Shown here one piece after another: positions 7,940-15,794 of a stretch of 64,000 bases of DNA. This DNA is from Gemmatimonadota bacterium. GTDB taxonomy: Bacteria; Latescibacterota; UBA2968; UBA8231. The position numbers and the translations under genes were made by a program. Location: positions 63,814 to 127,813 of the forward strand of contig VXOR01000103.1 in NCBI GenBank assembly GCA_009840005.1. Reading direction: 5' to 3'. The notes beneath the pieces are model-generated. The model was not told where the DNA came from, ran no database searches, and saw only the letters and a list, made by a program, of their open reading frames with translations. Every line of letters starts with the position of its first letter. Position 1 is the stretch's first letter.

Positions 7940-10552
7940 ATGGCAGGAACTGTGAAACACATCTGCAAGGTCGCCCTATTTTTATGGGCTATTAGCGGCG
8001 GCTCGGCCGCGGCCCAAATTGGGCTGCAATCGCTGGCCTACCCAGGTGCGGAGGCCCTCGACCCAGCGATGCGCCGCTGGTATGTGCCCCAAGAGCTGGT
8101 CGCCGAACACCACTGGCGGCAATGGAGCGCCACCAACTATGCGCGCGTACCCTACCAGCGGTATGTTAGTCCCAGCATCGAAGGAGATTACTTCTACGAC
8201 TCCTTTGGCAACTTCCTCAATCAGGGCTGGCTGATATACAATGTATCCCAGTCCAACCCCGAGGAATTCGGCACCGTACTGTTTGAAGCCCAGCGCTTCC
8301 GCAACTGGTTTTCCGAAGTCGCCGTAGCCTCTGAGCAAAAGGGTCAATACGCGTACGCGCTGACCATCAGCAGCGACCTCCGTACCACTCTGACGCCCAT
8401 GGTGCTATCCAAACCGCGCCTCGACGGCATACAGTTCGACTTTGCCATGGACAAGTACCGAGGCACGTTCCTCTACGCGCAGGCCAGTGCCCCGCGCGGC
8501 ATTACCGATCAAGAGCTGCGCCGCACCAATTCCACCACCCTAATCGGGGGGCGCTTTGAGGTGCAAATCGGCGACTTCGTCGAACTCGGCGTCCATACTG
8601 CCAACGCCCATCAAGCCAATTCGCTCTCGGAAGAGGCTCTGTTGAGCAATTGGGTAACTGGGTCGCTGACCCAAGGCCAGAACCGCACCATCTCCCGCCT
8701 CGAAATCGCCCTGCGCGACGACTCGCCTGACGATGGCGTGGGCGGCGCGGCGTATTTTCCGGCTGGCTCGGACATCTTCATCACCTATCGGGATGGCCGC
8801 GTGGATTCGGGCCGCGAGATCCGCTTTGAACCCGTGGTAGAGGGTGGCGCGCCCAGACCGGGGTATATCGAGGCCAACGGCAACGACGAAATCCGCCTGC
8901 GCTACGACTTTGACAGCGCGAGTTTCATCAATCGAGCTGCGGCCGATAAGACCGAGATCGTCAAAGTGGAATTCCGGCTGGTGGTAGCCAACGACTATCA
9001 GGTCTGGATGACTTCTGACCAACAGACCAGCGCTGGCGAGCCCGTGTTCCTGCTAGTGACGCAAGCGCCGGGCAACATCAAGGACTTATCTAACTTGCGC
9101 GTCATCAGCTTCGAGGCCGGGCTGCCGACGGCAACCCACATCCTCGGCGGTACGGTGACGGCCACCGACGTGATGGGCTTCGACCTGTATGGCGAGTACG
9201 ACCTCAACTGGAACTACCGCAAATATCCCAACATCCTCGTCGAAGAACACCAGACCGCAGCCGGCATTGTCGGCGCGCGTAGCGCACCAGCCTATATGCT
9301 CAATCTGTCGCGCCAGTGGTCCCGCTTTTTCATCTACGGCGAAGCCTATCACATGCACCCGCGCTACAACACCCAAACGTTCGTCACCCGAGACGACGGC
9401 AGCATTGACTACCAAAACGACCGCAGCCTCATGGATCTGGTGGAAGACAACGACGACCAAGACCGGGTGCCAGACACTTTCCGCGCTGACTGGGCCTTCC
9501 CCGACCGCCAAGTCTTTCCGGGCTGGGACCAAAACAACGACTTCGTGCCCGACATCAACCAAAACGACAGCCGAGTGCGTACCAACTCGATCCCGGACTA
9601 CGAAGAACCTTTCCTGCGCTTTGCCGTAGATCGGCCCGAATTTCTCTTCGGCGTTGATATGAACAACAACTTCTGGACCGACCAATACGAAAACGACCAA
9701 GAGCCGGATTACCCCTACAAGCGCGACCACCAAGGCTACAATGCGTACGTCGGCACCTACTTGGCTCCGCAGCTAAAGATCATCGCCGGCCTCCTGCGCG
9801 AGGACCGCATCTCTTCCAACCAGAAAAACCACAGCGCGTACGCACTCCTGCGGTACGACCGGAGCTGGGCGCGCTACGGTGATTTGCGCCTCTTCGGCAT
9901 GACCAAGCGCGTGGAGGACGATATCGCCGACCCACTCTTGCAGTGGGCACCCGACAACACGCTGCGCCTCGGCACGCTGACCGAGATTGACGATCCACTG
10001 CTGGCCCGCGACACTTGGATTAACCAGCTTTTCCTCGGCCACAATGCGCACGCCTTTTCGCTGAACCTACAGAGCAAGGTCAATTGGGTGGTCTTTCACC
10101 AGCTCATGGACGCCGAGCGTCGGCAGCGCTGGGCCCTAGCCGAGACGGATTTCTTCTTTGGGATGGTCAACAAGGCCCACTACCGCCATGCGTTCGGTCC
10201 CCTCTATTTAGAGCCGCGCTGGAAAAGCGAATTCATCAAGCAGAGCCGCGACCTGTTCACGGACGAGCGCCGGACGACCCTAGCCGAACTCTTCTCGCTG
10301 TTGGCGGGTACCGATGTCCTAGAGATCACCAAGCTACAAGCGGGTATAGAGTACCTGATCTTCGACGATTTTGACGCGGATACCAACGACTTCACGGCAC
10401 TGACTTGGGGCGTTCAGTTCAAAAACGAATCGGCCTACCGAGGCTACAAGCTACAAACCGTGATCGGGCTGGTGCTAGAGCGCAAGAACTTCAAAGACGC
10501 CCCATCGCGTACCGAGACCCAATCCTTCATCGCCATTTACGCGGGAATTTAA
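7940..10552 (+). CDS. Large outer-membrane-like Asp-rich protein (full-length paralogue of the first gene)
   Basis: 870 residues. MAGTVKHICKVALFLWAISGGSAAAQ is a typical signal peptide. The first ~245 residues are absent from the cut copy at 1-1890; the rest matches it closely, including the acidic loops EDNDDQDRVPD, WDQNNDFVPDINQND and DMNNNFWTDQYEND, the segment PLLQWAPDNTLR and the C-terminal IAIYAGI. The alternation of aromatic and polar residues in the second half suggests a beta-barrel. Function is unrecognised. It starts 7 bases after the FlgD-Ig gene and is the last gene of the first cluster; a promoter and hairpin follow. Confidence 0.65.
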   Translation: MAGTVKHICKVALFLWAISGGSAAAQIGLQSLAYPGAEALDPAMRRWYVPQELVAEHHWRQWSATNYARVPYQRYVSPSIEGDYFYDSFGNFLNQGWLIYNVSQSNPEEFGTVLFEAQRFRNWFSEVAVASEQKGQYAYALTISSDLRTTLTPMVLSKPRLDGIQFDFAMDKYRGTFLYAQASAPRGITDQELRRTNSTTLIGGRFEVQIGDFVELGVHTANAHQANSLSEEALLSNWVTGSLTQGQNRTISRLEIALRDDSPDDGVGGAAYFPAGSDIFITYRDGRVDSGREIRFEPVVEGGAPRPGYIEANGNDEIRLRYDFDSASFINRAAADKTEIVKVEFRLVVANDYQVWMTSDQQTSAGEPVFLLVTQAPGNIKDLSNLRVISFEAGLPTATHILGGTVTATDVMGFDLYGEYDLNWNYRKYPNILVEEHQTAAGIVGARSAPAYMLNLSRQWSRFFIYGEAYHMHPRYNTQTFVTRDDGSIDYQNDRSLMDLVEDNDDQDRVPDTFRADWAFPDRQVFPGWDQNNDFVPDINQNDSRVRTNSIPDYEEPFLRFAVDRPEFLFGVDMNNNFWTDQYENDQEPDYPYKRDHQGYNAYVGTYLAPQLKIIAGLLREDRISSNQKNHSAYALLRYDRSWARYGDLRLFGMTKRVEDDIADPLLQWAPDNTLRLGTLTEIDDPLLARDTWINQLFLGHNAHAFSLNLQSKVNWVVFHQLMDAERRQRWALAETDFFFGMVNKAHYRHAFGPLYLEPRWKSEFIKQSRDLFTDERRTTLAELFSLLAGTDVLEITKLQAGIEYLIFDDFDADTNDFTALTWGVQFKNESAYRGYKLQTVIGLVLERKNFKDAPSRTETQSFIAIYAGI

Positions 10553-10555
10553 GCC

Positions 10556-10585
10556 TTGACGTACACTTTTGTAGGCGTGTATATT
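10556..10585 (+). promoter_or_regulatory. Sigma-70-like promoter for the CBM9-like gene
   Basis: TTGACG (10556-10561), an 18-base spacer and TATATT (10580-10585). It lies just after the barrel gene stop and about 90 bases before the CBM9-like start, so it would give an untranslated leader of roughly 85 nucleotides containing the hairpin below. Confidence 0.5.
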
Positions 10586-10609
10586 GAACGCTTTATCTCA
10601 TTGCGAAAC

Positions 10610-10647
10610 GAGAAGGCGGCCGAGTCGCCGCACCTTCTCTCTTTTTT
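10610..10647 (+). terminator. GC-rich hairpin with T-run in the leader of the CBM9-like gene
   Basis: The arms AGAAGG-CGGC and GCCG-CA-CCTTCT pair with a small bulge, followed by CTC and six T (10642-10647). It has the form of an intrinsic terminator. It could end the upstream operon, or, since the promoter at 10556 lies before it, act as an attenuator in the CBM9-like leader. Confidence 0.5.
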
Positions 10648-10676
10648 CAACCCTATCTCGTGGAGGTAGTTTTACC

Positions 10677-11570
10677 ATGAAAAAGATTCTTACCACCGCC
10701 TTAGCCTCGTTGGGCCTTGTGGTTGCGGCCCAAGCCCACGAGCCGCCTGGCGGACTGTTGGTCGCCGTGAACTTTCCCGATGCCAACGTGCCCGTCATCG
10801 ATGGCGACGCCGGCGAATGGGCCCCCGTGCCCCTCGACCAGTACGGGATTTTCAGCGAGACCTTGTATTCGATCCACGGTTTTGCCGGCGAGAACGTCCC
10901 GCAAGGCGGGCTGGACGCCAGTTCGATGCAGATCCGCCACATCATGGGCTGGAACGACGCGACCAACAACGTGTACATCACCAGCCGCGTCTTCGACGAC
11001 ATTCACATCACTCAGCGTCAAGACCCGGGCAAATTCTTCTGGGATGACAGCGTCGAGTACGAGCTCAACGCTGCACACCAAGCCCGCGACGACCTGAATC
11101 CCGGCGACGATGCCACCAGCTTCAGCTACAAGTTCGCCTTCCCGGTCTATCAGGAAACCTTTGAGTGGTATCGGCCGATCGTCAACCTGCCGTGGATGAC
11201 CAGCGGCTCGCAGTGGGTCGAGATCGCCTCCAGCCACGAGGGCGAAGAGTTCGGCGAGAGCACGTACACCTACGAACTCCGCATCCTGCCGATCGAGCGG
11301 ATGCCGCGCTCGGATGAAGCTACCGAGGATCAGGTCGAAATTCACGACCTGACCGAGGGCAGCATTATCCACGTCACGGCGACGGTCAACGATGTTGATG
11401 GCGGCGACGGCGACGGCGACAACCGCATCGGCATGTGGAGCACCAACCCGATCTCGTGCTGCCACGCTGCCCAAGACTTGCTGCTAACTCCGGCCGATCC
11501 CAACATCGACTGGGGCGCGGCCACGTCCGTCGAGGCAAATAGCTGGGGCCGGATCAAGTCCCAGTTCTAG
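10677..11570 (+). CDS. Secreted CBM9-like protein
   Basis: 297 residues. The start at 10677 follows GGAGG at 10662-10666; the open frame extends upstream but without a plausible start. The signal peptide is MKKILTTALASLGLVVAAQA. The mature protein opens with PVIDGDAGEWAPVPLDQYG, the usual entry of CBM9/DOMON-like beta-sandwich domains, and has FFWDDSVEYELNA, the conserved strand with ligand-binding acidic residues. The length suits a single large domain, with an acidic loop near the C-terminus (DVDGGDGDGDN) that may bind calcium. Its ligand is probably a sugar or glycan by family. It stands alone between a leader hairpin and a strong terminator, upstream of a sugar uptake operon. Confidence 0.6.
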   Translation: MKKILTTALASLGLVVAAQAHEPPGGLLVAVNFPDANVPVIDGDAGEWAPVPLDQYGIFSETLYSIHGFAGENVPQGGLDASSMQIRHIMGWNDATNNVYITSRVFDDIHITQRQDPGKFFWDDSVEYELNAAHQARDDLNPGDDATSFSYKFAFPVYQETFEWYRPIVNLPWMTSGSQWVEIASSHEGEEFGESTYTYELRILPIERMPRSDEATEDQVEIHDLTEGSIIHVTATVNDVDGGDGDGDNRIGMWSTNPISCCHAAQDLLLTPADPNIDWGAATSVEANSWGRIKSQF

Positions 11571-11599
11571 GCAGTTTTATTTTCATCGCAGTACCATTC

Positions 11600-11640
11600 C
11601 GGGCAGGTCTCGTCTAGATGCGGGGCCTGCCCGAATTTTT
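11600..11640 (+). terminator. Intrinsic terminator after the CBM9-like gene
   Basis: CGGGCAGG (11600-11607) pairs with CCTGCCCG (11626-11633), followed by AA and five T. The stem is perfect over 8 bp. The ribosome binding site of the next gene starts directly after the T-run. Confidence 0.75.
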
Positions 11641-11650
11641 AGGAGGCTAT

Positions 11651-12517
11651 ATGCTCACCCAGGAACAGGTCGATTTCTACCGCGAACACGGCTATCTCGT
11701 CATCGCGGATGTGTTGCGCCCAGACGAGTTGGAGGAAGCACACGCCATTGTCGATGACTTCGTCGAGCAGTCGCGGCATGTCTCCGAACAGAGCGGGCAT
11801 TTCGACCTAGAGCCAGATCACACCCCCGAAAACCCCAAAGTGCGCCGCTTGAGCTCGCCGGCGAGTTATCACCCCTTCTTCGACAGCTTGATGCGCGACA
11901 GCCGCATCCTAGACCTCTTGACGCCTCTGATCGGCTCGGCCATCCGCGCCCAAGGCGACAAGCTCAACATGAAACCAGCCGACGGCGGCAGCCCAGTCGA
12001 GTGGCACCAAGACTTTGCCCACTATCCGCACACCAACGACGATTTGTGCGCCGTGGGCATTTCCCTCGACGATGCCACGCGAGAAAACGGCTGCATGATG
12101 GTAGTGCCCGGCTCTCACCGGGGACCGATCCTCGATCACCACCAAGACGGCTACTTCATTGGAGCCATCAGTCCCGACCGCGACCATATCGACCTCACGT
12201 CGGCCGTGCCCTTAGAGATGAAGGCCGGTTCGCTTTCCATCCACCACGCCCGCACCTTGCACGGCTCGGCACTCAACCGCTCGGGTATGTCCCGACGGCT
12301 CTTGCTGTATCAGTACGCGGCCGTGGACGCCTGGCCGCTTGGCGGAGTGGGCAACTGGGATGCCTTTAACGCCAACATTCTGCGCGGCGAACCCACCTAC
12401 GATTTTCGCCTCGTGTCGATGACAGCTCGCACTCGCATGCCAGCCGGGGCGCGCAGCGGCGGCGGCATTTACGAACTGCAAAAGCCGCTGCAAGAAAAAG
12501 TATTCGCCGCCGGCTAG
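11651..12517 (+). CDS. Phytanoyl-CoA dioxygenase (PhyH) family protein
   Basis: 288 residues from ATG 11651, preceded by AGGAGG (11641-11646). This is a non-haem Fe(II)/2-oxoglutarate oxygenase by family. The opening MLTQEQVDFYREHGYLVI is typical. The metal triad is visible as HxD in VEWHQDFAHYPHT and a distal His in ARTLHGSALNRSG, with the following SRRLLLYQY supplying the 2-oxoglutarate-binding Arg. Several residues differ from human PhyH, and the substrate of such bacterial proteins is rarely known. It is followed 8 bases later by the sugar-binding protein and two permeases, so it may modify the compound imported. A terminator separates it from the upstream gene. Confidence 0.8.
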   Translation: MLTQEQVDFYREHGYLVIADVLRPDELEEAHAIVDDFVEQSRHVSEQSGHFDLEPDHTPENPKVRRLSSPASYHPFFDSLMRDSRILDLLTPLIGSAIRAQGDKLNMKPADGGSPVEWHQDFAHYPHTNDDLCAVGISLDDATRENGCMMVVPGSHRGPILDHHQDGYFIGAISPDRDHIDLTSAVPLEMKAGSLSIHHARTLHGSALNRSGMSRRLLLYQYAAVDAWPLGGVGNWDAFNANILRGEPTYDFRLVSMTARTRMPAGARSGGGIYELQKPLQEKVFAAG

Positions 12518-12525
12518 ACCACGCC

Positions 12526-13818
12526 TTGCCGCCGTTTGTTCGCTTGGGGATCGTCGCGGCACTAGCTGCCGGGGCACTCTGGGCCGTCCTCTCCATTCAC
12601 TGGTACCCGGCCGAAGAGGTGCTGACCATGTGGGTATATGGCTCGCCGCAAGAGGCCGAGCTGTACCGCAAGGTCGCCGCCGAATATCGCCAGCAGCACC
12701 CAGAAGTTCGCCTACGCTTAGAGGTAGTGCCCGGCCGCAGCGTCGTGCAGAAGCTGCTGACGGGCATGGACGCCGGGCACGCCCCCGACATCTGCGTATT
12801 GCACTGGCGGCAGATGCCCCAAGTAGCTAGCACCGGGCAGCTTTTGCCGCTCGACGACTTGGTGCGGCGCGACCAGCTCGACACCGGCGATTACTATCCA
12901 GTAGGTCTGCAAGCGTACACCTACCACGGCACCCTCTACGGCATTCCGGTCAAAGGCAGCACCATCACCTGCTTTTACAACAAGAACCTCTTCGACCGCT
13001 ACGGGATCAGCTATCCCACCGACGACTGGACGCTTGACGATCTCCTAGTCAAGGCCAAGGCCCTGACCATCGACGAAGACCAAGACGGCCTGCCGGACAT
13101 CTACGGCTGTACCCCGTACGACATCGCCAGCTACGTGTGGAGCATGGGGGGAGACTTCCTCCGGCAGGAAAACGGGCGCTACGTCTCCAACCTCGACGAT
13201 CCGCGCATGGCCCAAGCAGTGCAGTTCTACGTCGATCTCTACTTTAAGCACAAGGTAAGCCCGCCCCGGCCCGGCGTGCGTAGCGACAACGCCATGAGCA
13301 CCTTCACGTTTGAGGCCGGCCGCATCGCCATCGGCATTATGGGGCCGTGGATGCTGCCGACCTTTCAGCTTTTGGACCGCTTTGAGTGGGATGCGGCCCT
13401 CTTTCCCCAAGGACCGGCCGGCCGGCAAACGCGCTACGCCAGCGTCGGTTTTACGATTTGGAAGGGCACGCGCGAGCCAGAAGTCGCTTGGGATGTACTC
13501 AAGCACATGGTCTCGGCCGAGGCGACAACCAAGATGGCCAAGTTGGGCAGCGACCTGCCACCGCAGCGCTCGGTGGCCCGCAACACCTATCCGCGGGCGT
13601 CAACGCCCTATGAAGAAGAGGTCTTCGTGCGCTCGATGGACTACAATGTCCGGCTCTTCCCCCAAGAACTGTGGTGGGAGGACCTCTACCGCCGGATGCT
13701 CGACGAACTCGACGCAGCCCTCACCGGCCGCGAGAGCGTGGCCGAAGCCCTTGCTGAAGCCCACCAAGTAACCAACTCCTATCTGCAGCGCATGTACGCC
13801 GAAGAAACTCCTCGATGA
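12526..13818 (+). CDS. ABC transporter extracellular solute-binding protein (sugar type, family 1)
   Basis: 430 residues from a TTG start (12526), 8 bases after the PhyH stop. This start is chosen because it adds the membrane/signal segment LGIVAALAAGALWAVLSI; the first in-frame ATG would lose it. The mature part has the family 1 pattern: VYGSPQEAELYRKVAAEYRQQHP, PDICVLHWRQMPQVASTGQLLPLDDLV, YGIPVKGSTITCFYNKNLFDRYGI, and FEAGRIAIGIMGPWMLP. It delivers a sugar or sugar-like solute to the two permeases that follow; the stop overlaps the next start (ATGA). No ATPase gene is adjacent, so a shared MsmX/UgpC-type ATPase elsewhere is likely. Confidence 0.85.
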   Translation: MPPFVRLGIVAALAAGALWAVLSIHWYPAEEVLTMWVYGSPQEAELYRKVAAEYRQQHPEVRLRLEVVPGRSVVQKLLTGMDAGHAPDICVLHWRQMPQVASTGQLLPLDDLVRRDQLDTGDYYPVGLQAYTYHGTLYGIPVKGSTITCFYNKNLFDRYGISYPTDDWTLDDLLVKAKALTIDEDQDGLPDIYGCTPYDIASYVWSMGGDFLRQENGRYVSNLDDPRMAQAVQFYVDLYFKHKVSPPRPGVRSDNAMSTFTFEAGRIAIGIMGPWMLPTFQLLDRFEWDAALFPQGPAGRQTRYASVGFTIWKGTREPEVAWDVLKHMVSAEATTKMAKLGSDLPPQRSVARNTYPRASTPYEEEVFVRSMDYNVRLFPQELWWEDLYRRMLDELDAALTGRESVAEALAEAHQVTNSYLQRMYAEETPR

Positions 13819-14759
13819 AGAGCCAAAACAAAGCCGCGTTCTTCTTTCTGCTGCCCAATTTTGTCGGCTTTCTCATCTTCGCGCTTGGGCCGGTTGTAGT
13901 GGCTGCGGGCATGGGCTTCTACCGCTATCAGCTCGCTTCGGGCGCACCCGTCTTCATCGGGCTGGATAATTTTGCGGATCTAGTGCTGTTCAAAAAGGTT
14001 GATGGCGAGTGGGTGGCGCGCGATCCATACTTCTGGAAATACCTCGGCAACACGCTCTTCTTGATGCTCAACATCCCGCTCGCCATGATCGGCTCCCTGC
14101 TCTTGGCCGTGTTGTTAAACAAAGAGCTGCCCGGCCGCATCTTCTTCCGCACCCTGTTTTTTATTCCACACCTGTGTACGGGCATCGCCATCTACATGGT
14201 CTGGAAAATGCTCCTGACCTACGAGCCAAACGTCGGCATCATCAACGGACTCTTGTGGCAGGTCTTTGGAGTGTTGGGCATCGCGCCCGAACGGGCCGCC
14301 GCACTCCTGCCGGGGTGGTTAATCGACGCATCTTGGGCCAAGCCCGCGTTGATCATCATGTTCATCTGGGCCAGCGTCGGCGGCTACAACATGGTTCTCT
14401 ACTTGGCCGGCTTGCAAAACATCCCGCTCGAACTCTACGAGGCCGCTGAAATGGACGGCGCTGGCTGGTGGTCCCAGCTCATTCACATCACCGTGCCCCA
14501 GCTAGCGCCCACGACGTTTTTTATCCTCGTCACCAGTATAATCGGCGGCCTGCAAGGCGGTTTTGAAGCTGCTTATGTAATGACCGGAGGCGGCCCCGAG
14601 GGATCGACGACTACCATGAGCTACTACATCTACACCCAGGCGTACGAGCAGCTAGAAGTAGGGTACGCCGCGGCGATCTCAATGGTGCTCTTCGCGCTGA
14701 TTTTCGCGGCGACCTTGCTCAACTGGCGCTACGGCGGCAAGCGGCTGGAGGCCGTCTAA
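13815..14759 (+). CDS. Sugar ABC transporter permease, MalF/UgpA-like
   Basis: 314 residues with six membrane segments. It opens with KAAFFFLLPNFVGFLIFALGPVV and has the cytoplasmic EAA loop EAAEMDGAGWWSQLIHITVPQL, which docks onto the ATPase. It overlaps the binding-protein gene by 4 bases and the second permease gene by one base (TAATG), so the three are translationally coupled. Confidence 0.9.
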   Translation: MKSQNKAAFFFLLPNFVGFLIFALGPVVVAAGMGFYRYQLASGAPVFIGLDNFADLVLFKKVDGEWVARDPYFWKYLGNTLFLMLNIPLAMIGSLLLAVLLNKELPGRIFFRTLFFIPHLCTGIAIYMVWKMLLTYEPNVGIINGLLWQVFGVLGIAPERAAALLPGWLIDASWAKPALIIMFIWASVGGYNMVLYLAGLQNIPLELYEAAEMDGAGWWSQLIHITVPQLAPTTFFILVTSIIGGLQGGFEAAYVMTGGGPEGSTTTMSYYIYTQAYEQLEVGYAAAISMVLFALIFAATLLNWRYGGKRLEAV

Positions 14760-15661
14760 TGGCGCGCTGGCGTCAGTACCAATCAACCATCTTGATCTAT
14801 GCGATCTTGCTACTCGTGCTCAGCGGCATGGTGGTGCCGCTGGTGTGGACCCTGCTCACCTCCTTCAAGTACAACGTCGATGTGACGCTCGGGTGGATTC
14901 CGCCGCGCTGGACAACGGACAACTACACCGGCGTGTTCAGCGCCTTCTCCTTCCTCCGCTACTACGCCAATTCGCTGTTCATCGCCACCGCCGTCACTGT
15001 GGTCCAAGTCGCCACTAGCGCACTGGCGGCATACGCCTTTGCCCGCTTGCAGTTCCGGGGCCGCGACGTGCTCTTCCTCGGCTACTTATCGACGATGATG
15101 ATTCCGGCCGACGTGCTGATGATCCCGCAATTCGTGCTGATGAAGAAAATTCCCGAATGGCTGAACGCGGTGTTAGCAACGGATTTTTTTAGCGGTTTCC
15201 TCTACTTAAAGAGTCACTACATCGGCCATCCGGTGGGACTAGATAGTTTCTTCGCCCTGATCGCGCCGGGGTGTTTCAGCGCGTACGGAACATTTATGCT
15301 GCGGCAGTTTTTGCTGGGCATTTCGCGCGAGATTGAGGAGGCAGCGCTCATCGACGGGTGTTCGGCGTGGGGCGTGTTCTGGCATGTGGTGGTGCCGCTG
15401 GCAAAACCGGCGCTGGGGGCCTTGGCGATTTTTACCTTCCTCGGGCGTTGGCGGGCCTTTCTCTGGCCGCTGATTATGACGGATTCGGATTCGATGATGG
15501 TGCTGCCGGTGGGATTGGCCAAGCTGTCGGACCTGTATGTCAACGACTACGGGCTGATTTGCGCGGGGTCGGTGTTGATGCTCGTGCCGATGATCGCGGT
15601 TTTCGTCTTTTTCCAGCGCTGGTTTATCAGCGGGATTCAGCTAGGGGCGGTGAAGGGGTAA
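14759..15661 (+). CDS. Sugar ABC transporter permease, MalG/UgpE-like
   Basis: 300 residues with about six membrane segments. The N-terminal ILLLVLSGMVVPLVWTLLTSFK and the EAA loop EEAALIDGCSAWGVFWHVVVPL are typical of the second permease of carbohydrate importers. It is the last gene of the PhyH-importer operon. The segment between the usual helices around residues 130-165 is longer than in MalG, with an extra stretch around IPEWLNAVLATDFFSGFLYLKSH. Confidence 0.88.
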   Translation: MARWRQYQSTILIYAILLLVLSGMVVPLVWTLLTSFKYNVDVTLGWIPPRWTTDNYTGVFSAFSFLRYYANSLFIATAVTVVQVATSALAAYAFARLQFRGRDVLFLGYLSTMMIPADVLMIPQFVLMKKIPEWLNAVLATDFFSGFLYLKSHYIGHPVGLDSFFALIAPGCFSAYGTFMLRQFLLGISREIEEAALIDGCSAWGVFWHVVVPLAKPALGALAIFTFLGRWRAFLWPLIMTDSDSMMVLPVGLAKLSDLYVNDYGLICAGSVLMLVPMIAVFVFFQRWFISGIQLGAVKG

Positions 15662-15669
15662 AATCGCAC

Positions 15670-15708
15670 TTGCCACTATCAAAGAACCCTCTATAATTCC
15701 CGTTATAG
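15670..15708 (+). promoter_or_regulatory. Sigma-70-like promoter with a palindrome across the -10 box
   Basis: TTGCCA (15670-15675), a 16-base spacer and TATAAT (15692-15697). The -10 box lies within a perfect dyad CTATAA-N6-TTATAG (15691-15708), a likely operator. It would drive the ABC exporter at 15795. Confidence 0.5.
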
Positions 15709-15794
15709 CGTCAGTTAAAAATTTACTCCCCAAAACTGAATCGAAAAAAAATCGCCGTCTTCGTCCGGATCTGCTGTCAACAGGAGACCGACTC

